NCBI GenBank assembly: GCA_034439655.1
Contig: JAWXAU010000190.1
Location: 1-34,089 of the forward strand
Reading direction: 5' to 3'
Origin: Bacteroidota bacterium
GTDB lineage: Bacteria; Bacteroidota; Bacteroidia; UKL13-3
DNA: 34,089 nucleotides
Shown here: positions 17,383-24,941 of the stretch, one piece after another
Layout: every line of letters begins with the position of its first letter
Numbering within the stretch: position 1 is the first letter of the stretch
The notes under the pieces: model-generated
Database searches by the model: none
What the model was told of the DNA's origin: nothing
Seen by the model: only the letters and a program-made list of their open reading frames with translations
Made by a program: the position numbers and the translations under genes

Positions 17383-18723
17383 ATGGAACACATCACACTC
17401 ATCGGCGGCGGACTCTCAGGATCCTTACTCAGTGTATATATGGCAAGGCGGGGATTTAAAGTGGATTTATTTGAACGCAGACCCGATATGCGTAGCAATA
17501 AAATATCAGCAGGAAGGTCTATCAATCTCGCACTTTCTAATCGTGGTATTAATGCTTTAAATAAAGTAGGACTTACTGAAGATATATTGAGTGATGCCAT
17601 TCCCATGCATGGCCGTATGATGCATAGCCGCACAGGCGAACTCAACTTTCAACCTTATGGCACAGCAGGGCAATGTATATATTCTGTTTCGCGTGGCAGA
17701 TTGAATACACGTTTACTCGAACTTGCCGATGAATATGAAAATATAAACTTGCATTTCGATGCAAAATGTACAGATATAAATATACAAAAAGCCACGGCAA
17801 CTTTTGAAATGGCAGATGGAACGGAGCAAACATTTGCAGCCAATCATATTATAGGAACCGATGGAGCCTTTGCCGCTACTCGTGGGCGTTTGCAGGTAAC
17901 CGATAGATTCGATTATAGTCAGAGTTATTTGCATGTAGGTTATAAAGAATTATGTATTCCTCCTGGGCCAAACGGTGAATTTAAAATGGAGAAAAATGCA
18001 TTACATATATGGCCACGTGGTGCGTTTATGATGATAGCTTTACCCAATCCCGATGGTACTTTTACCTGTACTTTATTTTTGAGTATTGAGGGAATTGTAT
18101 CTTTTAATAATTTAAAAACCGAAGAAGATATTATACATTTTTTCGAAAAAGAATTTCCCGATGCTCTAACATTGATGCCAACTTTGGCAGAAGATTTTTT
18201 TGCAAATCCAACAGGGTCATTAGTCACTGTAAAATGCTGGCCTTGGGCGGTGGATGATAAAGTAGCTTTGCTAGGCGATGCGGCACACGCGGTCGTTCCT
18301 TTCTTCGGACAGGGAATGAATTGCTCTTTCGAAGATTGTGTGGTGATGGATGAATGTATTGAAAAATATTTGCCTGATTGGAGTATGGTATTCGACGAAT
18401 ATCAACAATTACGCAAACCCAATGCTGATGCCATTGCCTCACTTGCTGTGCAAAATTTTTATGAGATGAGCGATAAAGTAGGCGATGCAGAATTCCTACA
18501 CCGCAAACATATAGAACACGATTTATGCGATTTATATCCTGATATATTTCAATCGCAGTACGAGTTGGTTACCTTTAGTCAAATCCCGTATCTGCAAGCC
18601 CAGCAGCGTGGCCCCATCAATGATCAGATACTAAGTTATATCATAGACCAAAAACTCGAAGATCAGATTAAAAATAGAAGTATTATAGAGCCGGTTATTA
18701 GGAAATTTGCCAACTATTTATAA
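17383..18723 (+). CDS. kmo: Kynurenine 3-monooxygenase
   Basis: This 446-aa FAD-dependent hydroxylase converts L-kynurenine to 3-hydroxykynurenine with NADPH and O2, a step in tryptophan breakdown and de novo NAD synthesis. The N-terminal dinucleotide motif LIGGGLSGSLLSVYMARRG (residues 6-24) is followed by FERRPDMR, the KMO-typical GRSINLALSNRGINAL, IGTDGAFAATR, and the FAD motif LLGDAAHAVVPFFGQGMNCSFED (about 295-317). The C-terminal region has the family pattern near QIPYLQAQQRG. No other kynurenine-pathway gene (kynU, haao, tdo) is in the window, so the rest of the pathway must lie elsewhere if present. The expected location is the cytoplasm or the inner-membrane face. The start codon lies within an AT-rich repeat-led promoter. 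Confidence 0.93.
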   Translation: MEHITLIGGGLSGSLLSVYMARRGFKVDLFERRPDMRSNKISAGRSINLALSNRGINALNKVGLTEDILSDAIPMHGRMMHSRTGELNFQPYGTAGQCIYSVSRGRLNTRLLELADEYENINLHFDAKCTDINIQKATATFEMADGTEQTFAANHIIGTDGAFAATRGRLQVTDRFDYSQSYLHVGYKELCIPPGPNGEFKMEKNALHIWPRGAFMMIALPNPDGTFTCTLFLSIEGIVSFNNLKTEEDIIHFFEKEFPDALTLMPTLAEDFFANPTGSLVTVKCWPWAVDDKVALLGDAAHAVVPFFGQGMNCSFEDCVVMDECIEKYLPDWSMVFDEYQQLRKPNADAIASLAVQNFYEMSDKVGDAEFLHRKHIEHDLCDLYPDIFQSQYELVTFSQIPYLQAQQRGPINDQILSYIIDQKLEDQIKNRSIIEPVIRKFANYL

Positions 18724-18763
18724 TGGTTAATGGTTAAGGATAAATGATGTCCGCCGCGGCGGA
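18721..18763. repeat. Compound element: TAATGGTTAATGGTTAA plus GC palindrome
   Basis: Directly at the kmo stop lies TAATGGTTAATGGTTAA followed by the perfect palindrome TCCGCCGCGGCGGA (18750-18763). The same combination, inverted and with a slightly longer palindrome, lies at 28449-28488. Confidence 0.6.
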
Positions 18764-18788
18764 ATGAATGATGAACGGGTTTTTTGTC

Positions 18789-18819
18789 ATGCCGTCCCGC
18801 AAGCTTGCGGAAGAGGCAT
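18789..18819. repeat. Nested hairpin with CCGCAAGCTTGCGG palindrome
   Basis: A perfect 14-bp palindrome (18797-18810) is flanked by ATGCC (18789-18793) and GGCAT (18815-18819), giving a two-part stem. The GTCATGCC...GGCATCT layout is like hairpins I remember as common between Bacteroidota genes. Confidence 0.6.
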
Positions 18820-18918
18820 CTACAACTCACCTGATAGAACTAAGGTACGCCATCGGCGGGCCTCGCCCACTCGGGATCAACGAGCTGAATATATATATAT
18901 ATACCTATCGTAATTCGT

Positions 18919-18932
18919 TTCGCCGCGGCGAA
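18919..18932. repeat. Palindrome TTCGCCGCGGCGAA
   Basis: A perfect 14-bp palindrome in the gap after kmo, sharing the core CGCCGCGGCG with those at 18750 and 28473. An (AT)n stretch (TATATATATATA) lies just upstream near 18890-18902. Confidence 0.65.
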
Positions 18933-18949
18933 CGACATTCGTAATTTTC

Positions 18950-19108
18950 TTATTCCTCTTTCACCACTTTATATATATTAGTTTTACCATCCTCCACTAC
19001 CACAAAGAAGTATACTCCCGCAGCATAAGTTTCATTCAGAAAAACTTTATATGTTTTATCAGAAAATTTGCTGTTCAAAATCTGTTTTGCAAAATCATCA
19101 TATATATA
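18950..19108 (-). pseudogene. Orphan T9SS sorting-domain fragment
   Basis: An open frame of about 53 codons from YIYDDFAKQIL to the stop encodes the second half of a T9SS type A sorting domain. Over the 45 residues from AKQIL to VVKE it matches the C-terminus of the SBBP protein ending at 20922 at about 34 positions, and the DNA is also clearly similar. Upstream of residue YIYDDF the similarity stops; the frame reads unrelated residues (CLPKRQSKH) and reaches a TAA. No PNP motif, beta domain or signal peptide is present. It lies 105 nt downstream of the porin gene on the same strand. It is probably the remnant of a deleted surface-protein gene or a partial duplication. It might be read as a short ORF from a TTG at 19132, but this is unlikely to yield a working protein. 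Confidence 0.75.
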
Positions 19109-19213
19109 ATGTTTTGATTGCCTTTTGGGCAAACAGAAATCCCACTTGCAAAAGTATTATAATCAGAAACATGGCCCCATCAAAATTTACAAGGTGCAAT
19201 TTAAAGACCTAGC

Positions 19214-20566
19214 TTAGAATCTGAAATTCATTACAACAGTAATTCGGCTATCATACTTTTGTAAATCAGGTCTCCATGGAACTACTGTGGTCGGGCCATT
19301 TGTCCAGCCCGAAGGTGAAGTGGTTCCGCCATGCCCAGCGAAATAGGGAATATTCGCCTGCCTATAGCCGTATTCAATTCTAAAGGTAGTAAATTCGGTA
19401 GGCATAATATCAAAAGTAAATGTTCCTTGCTTTATGATTAAAGGCTTTTTAGGATTTAATGCAAGTTCATCGGTATAAGCACTGGGGGCAACTGGCGACG
19501 GAGAAAAAGCCAGATATTGTCCACCATTTGAAAGCACATCTCCCCTTAAAGTAAAAGCAATTTTATTTTTATATAACCATATACGATTGCATATAGAGGT
19601 ACCATACATATAATGTTCTTTCGAGGTAACTGAATCTTTGGCATCCATACCCTTTTCAAAACCATAATGCGAGTTTATACTAAAGGCCATTTGCGAAATT
19701 CCTTTCGATTTCGGTTTGTTCAGGTATCTTGCTACAATACTATTGTCGTGGTGAAAACGCATTCTCTGCGATTGGTTCCCCAAGGTATCCGGATTCTGCG
19801 TATCGTGACCGTAGTAAAAATTAGCTACATACTGAATATTTTCATTGGGACGCCAATAGGTTGAAGTACCTATGCCAGGCGATTTCCCAGCACTATTATA
19901 GGATTGCCATCCATTAAGCATCAATATTTCCTGTTTAAACTTTTTGGTTGGGTAAATCTGTAACCTAGCACCTTGAAAGTAGAATGGCGTAAACTCACAA
20001 ACAGTGCTTCTTTGGAAGCACCAATTATCCTGAACTATATAACTTTCGAGTCCCATATAACTCATGAAAATTCCAGCTTCAAGGTTAATGCCGTACCACT
20101 TATTGAAATGGTAACCTGCCGCACCCTCCCTTATATATTTGAGGTTGCCAATGGATGTGTTTCTGCCACGGTTAACTGTTGGGTCAAGGTCTTGTACTAT
20201 ATTGAGCATAGCTCCATATTGTAACAATATTCGCCCTATCATATTTTTATAGGCTACATCAACACCAAGGCTGGCAAGGTTTATATGGATTTCGTTATGC
20301 CGCCCAATGGTTGATGAAATAGTATGTGTATTGTCTACAGGGTCGGCAAAATTGTAATTGTAATCGGCATCCATATAACCAATGCCCGTAATAATAGTTT
20401 GACCAGTTGTTTTATCTTTCACCGCTAAAATAGGATTTGTTATCCGACTTTGGCCATTCATCCAAGTTAAATCCATTCCTTCAAAAGGGATTTTATACGT
20501 ACTGTCACTTTGTGCATTGCATGTGATTACACCTAGGAAGAGAAAAATTGTACAAATACTTTTCAT
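19214..20566 (-). CDS. Putative outer-membrane porin (OmpL/BBP2-like)
   Basis: This 450-aa protein has a signal peptide (MKSICTIFLFLGVITCNAQ) and an all-beta, aromatic-rich sequence ending in VVMNFRF with the C-terminal Phe typical of outer-membrane barrels. The segment YGINLEAGIFMSYMGLESY followed by FTPFYFQGARLQIYPTKKFKQEILMLNGWQSY is typical of the putative beta-barrel porin-2 (OmpL-like) family found widely in Bacteroidota. It probably forms a diffusion channel; the solute is unknown. A candidate -7 box TAGTTTTG lies at 20650-20643. It stands alone between repeat-rich gaps; the gene downstream is only a sorting-domain fragment. Family assignment is from memory of the pattern and is moderately certain. 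Confidence 0.72.
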   Translation of the reverse strand: MKSICTIFLFLGVITCNAQSDSTYKIPFEGMDLTWMNGQSRITNPILAVKDKTTGQTIITGIGYMDADYNYNFADPVDNTHTISSTIGRHNEIHINLASLGVDVAYKNMIGRILLQYGAMLNIVQDLDPTVNRGRNTSIGNLKYIREGAAGYHFNKWYGINLEAGIFMSYMGLESYIVQDNWCFQRSTVCEFTPFYFQGARLQIYPTKKFKQEILMLNGWQSYNSAGKSPGIGTSTYWRPNENIQYVANFYYGHDTQNPDTLGNQSQRMRFHHDNSIVARYLNKPKSKGISQMAFSINSHYGFEKGMDAKDSVTSKEHYMYGTSICNRIWLYKNKIAFTLRGDVLSNGGQYLAFSPSPVAPSAYTDELALNPKKPLIIKQGTFTFDIMPTEFTTFRIEYGYRQANIPYFAGHGGTTSPSGWTNGPTTVVPWRPDLQKYDSRITVVMNFRF

Positions 20567-20921
20567 TTATTATATATATGTTGTCGAAAATAGTGTTAAA
20601 GAATAAGTAAAATACTATTATTCATTTGTCGCTAACCAATTGCAAAACTAAGGATTTTTTGTGAAGCTTTTTTACAAAAAGAGCAACCTCGTTCTCCCGA
20701 TTGTTTCAGAGCCCCTCTTGATAATTTATACTGACATCCCGAGCGTGCCCCAATATATGCGTAAAAGGTGCTACTTTATACTTCCAACCGCGACGGGCTA
20801 TATACTTGATACTATTAGAGGGCGTGCCGCCGAAGCGGCGTCGGGCTATACGCATTATCCCGCTAGTTACCGGGATGCCGGCTTCTATCCCTCACGCGGC
20901 TAAAACAACTCAATAATTTTA
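20567..20921. other. 355-nt gene-free stretch with porin promoter and structured element
   Basis: The left part holds the AT-rich porin leader and a -7-like box (TAGTTTTG on the minus strand, 20650-20643). The right part (about 20821-20902) is a GC-rich structured element. A plus-strand frame of about 80 codons crosses the stretch, but its second half is simply the translated palindromes, so I do not call it a gene. Confidence 0.6.
20821..20902 (-). repeat. GC-rich multi-hairpin element downstream of the SBBP gene
   Basis: Read on the minus strand, 20-100 nt past the SBBP stop, it has GCGTGAGGGATAGAAGC, then ATCCCG/CGGGAT-type arms (20857-20862 with 20871-20876), then TATAGCCCGAC, then a GCCGC-CGAA-GCGGC hairpin (20826-20839). 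The part at 20839-20879 has a diverged copy in opposite orientation at 24786-24826. The GAGGGATxGAAGC...AGCCCGAC layout is one I recall downstream of many Bacteroidota genes. It may act as a transcript 3-prime end or stabiliser. Confidence 0.6.
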
Positions 20922-23900
20922 CTAACGAAGTTCTTTAACAACTTTATATATATTATTTCTACCACCCTCAATTACCACAAAGAAATATATCCCAGTTGCG
21001 TAATTTTCGTCGAGAGAAACCTTATATGTTTTGTCCGAAAATTTCGTATTCAAAATCTGCTTTCCAAAAGCGTCATATATAGTTATAATTTTGTTTGAAG
21101 TAGAATTAAATTCCATAATTACATCTCCATTTGTTGGATTTGGAAATATATTAATTTCAGCATCATTAATAGCTGAAATGCCCGTCCAACCTACAGTATA
21201 CAAAACAGACGTGCCATTGCAAGCATTGCTGTCTGTAACAAATACTGTATAGTCTCCATCCGTAAGTGGAGTATAATTTTGTGAAGTAGCATTATTTATA
21301 ATACCATTATTCAAATACCATTGGTAAGTATAATAATTCCCCGTTTGCAAACTATTACTCACTTTCGTTATTACAGGAGCAGGATTGGCAAAAACAGTTA
21401 TATTAATGGAATTAGAAGAATCCCCACAGCTGTTACTATCCTTTACTTTTACATAATAATTTCCTGAAGTTTTTACTATAATACTTTGTGTAGTATCCCT
21501 CGTATTCCACAAATAGCTTTTGAATTTTCCTATGCTTAATATTGCACTGTCACCTTCGCAGAAATGTGTGGGATTGCCTGATACTGTTGGAACAGGAAGC
21601 TGACTAATACTTAAGTTTAACGCAATAACAGAATCGCATCCCAAGTAATTTTTCAGAGTATCATAATATATTCCAGTGCTTGAAATATTAATTCCGCCAA
21701 AGTAATAAGTGTTCCCCTGACATATAGCTGCATGAATACTTGAGGAATTATTGGACAAGACACTCAAGTTCAATAGAACAACGGAATCACATCCCAGATA
21801 ATTTTTTAAAGTATCATAATAGGTTCCTGTATTTGAAATATTTTTCCCGCCAAAAATATAAGTATTGCCTTGGCAAATGAAAGTATTAATTGCTGATGAG
21901 TTTGCAGGATTAGTATTGATTGTAACTGTATCATAGTTAGTACAACCTGTAATAGAATCAGTCGCTTTTAAATAATAATTGGTCGCCGATGAAGGCAGTA
22001 CCAGCGGATTAGATACAGTACTATAATACCCAGTAGGAGAAGATGTCCAATTGTATAATATTCCAGAAGTTTTTAATAAGCCTATAGTTATATAGTTTCC
22101 AATGCAAATAGCAGTGTCTACTCCAGAAAATGCTGTTGGTAATGAATAAACTATGATAATAGTTTTTATTGTATCATTTGATGTTATCTCATCTTGAACT
22201 GCATTTGGCTTTACCGACCACACTACAATTTGAATACTTCCAGGTTTAGAGAAAAAATACGACCCAATTAATACACTTACAGAACTATCTTTTTTTATTT
22301 TTCCTTTCCATAAAATCCCTTTTTGCATCACCCCATCAACACTCCAGTAAATGCTATCGGATTTGAGGGTATCTATACCAAAATTTTTAAGCGTAATTTT
22401 AACGGTTCTATTTCCCGGGCAAAATGAATTTACGGGGTAAATAAGAGCTGTTGGCCCAGCATTATTTCTAGGGGCATAAGGAAATTTAGCCAAAAAGGCA
22501 TCATTGTTTGATGAACCTATTGTTTGATATGCTCCCGAGGTAGCTATACCTGAATAACTAAAAGTATTTCCAGTTATATATATACTCCCCGAATCACCTT
22601 TTGATATCCCTGTTCCATTATCTAGTGCGGTTCCTCCATAATAGGTAGCCCATTTAAGTTTTGCGGCTCCTGAAAATTTAGAAACAAATGCATCATAATA
22701 TCCAGCAAAATAAGTCTGATTAGCACCATACGTGGCAATCCCAGATGTACTTTTAGTGTTTCCTGTTATAAATATATTATTAGAGTCATCTGCGGCAATG
22801 TGTCCAGCTACATCATCACTTTTACCACCATAATAACTGCTCCATTTTCTATTTCCTGTATTTGAAAATTTTGCTATGAAAACGTCAGTTCCTCCAGCAA
22901 TTGATTTTTGGTGTGAACCAAGAGTAGTAATCCCAGAACCACTTTCAGTATACCCAGTTATATATATATAATTTGAATCATCTATTGTAATACCGCTACT
23001 ATACTCATTTTCACTTCCCCCAAAATAGGTACCCCAAATCCTATTTCCAGTATTTGAAAATTTTGTTATGTATGCATCGTATTTACCTGCAATAGAAGTT
23101 TGATAAACATTTGAAGTCGTAATATTAGTTTTGCTACTTGTATATCCAGTTATATATAAATAATTTGAATCATCAGTTGCTATATCGACGTTAAAATCAG
23201 GATTATCACTCCCATAATATGTAGCCCAAATAAGCACTCCATTTTTTGAAAACTTTGCGATAAAAGCATCTATATTGCCTCCATAAGAACTTTTGAACGC
23301 CCCTGTTGTTGCTATGTTCGAGTCGCTATATGTATATCCTACAATATATGTGTATCCTGAATCATCTGACAATACTGCTTGGCTGTAGTCATAATTTTCG
23401 CCTCCATAATATGTAGCCCAAATAAGATTACCTGTATCTGAAAATTTAGCAAGAAAGACCTCTTCTTTTCCCCTGCGTGAAAATTGATAACTACCTGAAG
23501 TAGCAATACCTGAATCGCTTATCGTATATCCAGTTACATATATATTATTTGAATCACCAATATCTATCCCATAACTATATTCATTGGATTTTCCACCATA
23601 ATATGTAGCCCACATAAATTTCCCACCACTCGAAAACTTTGCAATAAAAACATCTATTTTACCAGCATTTAATATTTGAAATGCATTTGAACTACTTATT
23701 CCAGTTGTACAAAAAGTATTTCCGGTTATGTATGCAAATCCTGAATCGTTTATTGTTAAATTAAGAGCATAATCATTGTCTCCACTCCCCCCATAATACG
23801 TCCCCCAAACCAAACTCGGATCCACCACCAAAGTATTATGTTCTGTATTAATATTTTTGCCACTAAAAGATACAATTCCACCTTTCAATACATAATTAAC

Positions 23901-24584
23901 CATAGGTTTTTCAGCAGTAGTATTTGTATAATATACAGCGGGAATAGTTTCGGTAAGTTCTCCTAAAGTACTTGTTATCTTTATAGTGTTGTCAAGTAAT
24001 ACAGGCATTGTGCCATTATACTTCAATTGTATATCATTGATGTTTCCGCCTGCTCTTATGATAAAATTATACTTAATAGAATTGGTGGTTTTACCATTAG
24101 CAATAAATTCAATATCTATATTATGCCAAACGTCTTTTAATATAGTTTTGGTATAGCCATATATATTGGTTACACCTTGTTCGCCTGTATATTCAGTATA
24201 ATAGTTTTCGTAATAATCACTGCGGCCTTCTTTTATAATAATTGGGTGAGGATTGCCATTCATAAAATCTATATCAATTCTGTGGCTTTCAAATACTACA
24301 CTGTCATTGATATGTTTGGTTTCAGTCCGCCGCAGCGGAATCGAATCCATCTCAAACATTTCATCTTTCTTTTGCTTTTGATAAGTTTTTGAAGAGACCA
24401 ATTCATAACTCATGCCTTGGTCTTTAATAGCTAATGTAAATCCATTTGCAGAAAAAATCATCCTAACATCATTTCGCACTTTTCGGTTTTGGTCAACCAC
24501 CTGTCCTTTGTTTTCATATAATAAAGCAGGTCTTTTTGAATGAATTTTTTCTACCTTTTGAGCAAGTGTGGAGGGGATTTGCAA
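20922..24584 (-). CDS. Large T9SS-exported protein with seven SBBP propeller repeats (N-terminus frameshifted)
   Basis: The readable 1220-aa frame begins at a TTG with LQIPSTLAQ, the tail of a signal peptide whose start is in another frame (24591-24624). Domain order: an N-terminal DUF7948-like beta domain (about 15-255, beginning LLYENKGQVVDQN); seven consecutive 64-residue SBBP repeats (about 259-706) of the form WATYYGG...DDS..IYITGYT...DAFIAKFS, probably a seven-bladed propeller; an adhesin-like part with two near-identical ~47-residue repeats (NTYxFGGxNIS...TLKNYLGCDSV); an Ig-like segment; and a C-terminal T9SS type A domain (IFPNPTNG to VVKELR, about 1139-1220). Likely a cell-surface adhesin or binding protein. 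The family is often large and poorly characterised. Without the signal peptide it could not be exported, so this allele is either switched off, broken or mis-sequenced by one base. Confidence 0.85.
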   Translation of the reverse strand: MQIPSTLAQKVEKIHSKRPALLYENKGQVVDQNRKVRNDVRMIFSANGFTLAIKDQGMSYELVSSKTYQKQKKDEMFEMDSIPLRRTETKHINDSVVFESHRIDIDFMNGNPHPIIIKEGRSDYYENYYTEYTGEQGVTNIYGYTKTILKDVWHNIDIEFIANGKTTNSIKYNFIIRAGGNINDIQLKYNGTMPVLLDNTIKITSTLGELTETIPAVYYTNTTAEKPMVNYVLKGGIVSFSGKNINTEHNTLVVDPSLVWGTYYGGSGDNDYALNLTINDSGFAYITGNTFCTTGISSSNAFQILNAGKIDVFIAKFSSGGKFMWATYYGGKSNEYSYGIDIGDSNNIYVTGYTISDSGIATSGSYQFSRRGKEEVFLAKFSDTGNLIWATYYGGENYDYSQAVLSDDSGYTYIVGYTYSDSNIATTGAFKSSYGGNIDAFIAKFSKNGVLIWATYYGSDNPDFNVDIATDDSNYLYITGYTSSKTNITTSNVYQTSIAGKYDAYITKFSNTGNRIWGTYFGGSENEYSSGITIDDSNYIYITGYTESGSGITTLGSHQKSIAGGTDVFIAKFSNTGNRKWSSYYGGKSDDVAGHIAADDSNNIFITGNTKSTSGIATYGANQTYFAGYYDAFVSKFSGAAKLKWATYYGGTALDNGTGISKGDSGSIYITGNTFSYSGIATSGAYQTIGSSNNDAFLAKFPYAPRNNAGPTALIYPVNSFCPGNRTVKITLKNFGIDTLKSDSIYWSVDGVMQKGILWKGKIKKDSSVSVLIGSYFFSKPGSIQIVVWSVKPNAVQDEITSNDTIKTIIIVYSLPTAFSGVDTAICIGNYITIGLLKTSGILYNWTSSPTGYYSTVSNPLVLPSSATNYYLKATDSITGCTNYDTVTINTNPANSSAINTFICQGNTYIFGGKNISNTGTYYDTLKNYLGCDSVVLLNLSVLSNNSSSIHAAICQGNTYYFGGINISSTGIYYDTLKNYLGCDSVIALNLSISQLPVPTVSGNPTHFCEGDSAILSIGKFKSYLWNTRDTTQSIIVKTSGNYYVKVKDSNSCGDSSNSINITVFANPAPVITKVSNSLQTGNYYTYQWYLNNGIINNATSQNYTPLTDGDYTVFVTDSNACNGTSVLYTVGWTGISAINDAEINIFPNPTNGDVIMEFNSTSNKIITIYDAFGKQILNTKFSDKTYKVSLDENYATGIYFFVVIEGGRNNIYKVVKELR
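22467..23810 (-). repeat. Seven in-frame 64-codon SBBP repeats
   Basis: The coding repeats are all exactly or almost exactly 64 codons (192 nt) long, from VWGTYYGG to DAFLAKFPYA, with no linkers. They have diverged in sequence, so they are ancient compared with the DNA-level repeats elsewhere. Seven units fit a closed seven-bladed propeller. Confidence 0.8.
24326..24339. repeat. GC palindrome inside the SBBP coding region
   Basis: TCCGCCGCAGCGGA (stem TCCGC/GCGGA) matches the intergenic palindrome TCCGCCGCGGCGGA except for one base. It encodes SIPLR in the N-terminal domain (about residues 81-85). Confidence 0.6.
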
Positions 24585-24624
24585 AAAAAAGTATGATGCA
24601 GTTTAAATAAAGTTTTTTATACAT
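24583..24624 (-). other. Out-of-frame signal-peptide start of the SBBP gene with T8 run
   Basis: An ATG at 24624 opens MYKKLYLNCIILFF, a basic N-terminus plus hydrophobic core, and then meets a run of eight T (24590-24583). With seven T the frame would pass directly into LQIPSTLAQ and the SBBP protein, giving a textbook signal peptide ending AQ. With eight T the frame instead ends about 15 codons further on after ANPLHT. A promoter-like TTTG-N22-TACCTTCG (24678-24645) precedes the ATG. Confidence 0.7.
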
Positions 24625-24644
24625 TCAGGTTGTTTTGTGCTAAG

Positions 24645-24678
24645 CGAAGGTAATTGCAAAACATAACAATAGGATCAA
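24645..24678 (-). promoter_or_regulatory. Candidate promoter of the SBBP gene
   Basis: On the minus strand, TTTG (24678-24675) and TACCTTCG (24652-24645) are 22 nt apart. The second box deviates by one base from TAnnTTTG. It is placed about 20 nt before the ATG at 24624, which supports that ATG as the original start. Confidence 0.4.
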
Positions 24679-24760
24679 AAAAACAAAAAAATATTGCAAA
24701 GCTAGAAAATACAAAAAAAATCGCTTAGTTTAACTATACCGAAACTCAATATATTATAGC

Positions 24761-24785
24761 CAAAAAAAGGGGGACTAATCCCCCT
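24761..24785 (-). terminator. Intrinsic terminator of the efflux operon
   Basis: AGGGGGA (24768-24774) pairs with TCCCCCT (24779-24785) around the loop CTAA. On the minus strand the stem is followed by seven T (A run at 24762-24768 on the plus strand). It lies about 160 nt past the RND gene stop, after two GC palindromes. Confidence 0.8.
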
Positions 24786-24830
24786 GCATCCCGATAATTA
24801 TCGGGATTAAGCGGGGCTTTCGGGATGTAG
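24786..24830 (+). repeat. GC-rich element, inverted relative of 20839-20879
   Basis: GCATCCCGATAATTATCGGG followed by ATTAAGCGGGGCTTTCGGGATG. Positions 24788-24807 form a perfect 20-bp palindrome. Compared with the minus-strand copy at 20839-20879, it shares GCATCCCG-TAA-TA-CGGGAT and the following GCG...CGGG/GCCCG part. The two copies face each other across the SBBP gene. Confidence 0.55.
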
Positions 24831-24857
24831 TTCGGCATTGCCATTCTAAAAACTAAA

Positions 24858-24872
24858 TCCGCCGCTGGCGGA
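24858..24872. repeat. Palindrome TCCGCCGCTGGCGGA
   Basis: A 15-nt hairpin (arms TCCGCC/GGCGGA) in the gap after the RND pump gene; another member of the short GC palindrome family. Confidence 0.6.
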
Positions 24873-24941
24873 GAACTATTATAGTTTAATAAATGGTATT
24901 AAATAGGGCTAAGCGGTTTTTCTTAAATTATATATAATGTA

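Larger units (their letters stand above)
24585..24941. other. 357-nt gap between SBBP gene and RND pump gene
   Basis: It holds the displaced SBBP start (24624), its promoter candidate (24645-24678), A-rich tracts, the efflux operon terminator (24761-24785), a structured inverted element (24786-24830) and the palindrome TCCGCCGCTGGCGGA (24858-24872). No further gene is seen. Confidence 0.65.

Noticed and set aside
18886-18904. (AT)n run considered as a phase-variable microsatellite
   Set aside because: It lies in a gap more than 100 nt from any start codon and does not sit between promoter boxes.
20661-20903. Plus-strand frame of about 80 codons next to the SBBP gene
   Set aside because: Its second half is the translated GC-rich structured element, it has no clear start context, and it contains no domain.
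22467-23810. Regular ~192-nt repeats considered as a CRISPR-like or satellite array
   Set aside because: They are in-frame, protein-level 64-residue SBBP repeats with diverged DNA and no unique spacers.
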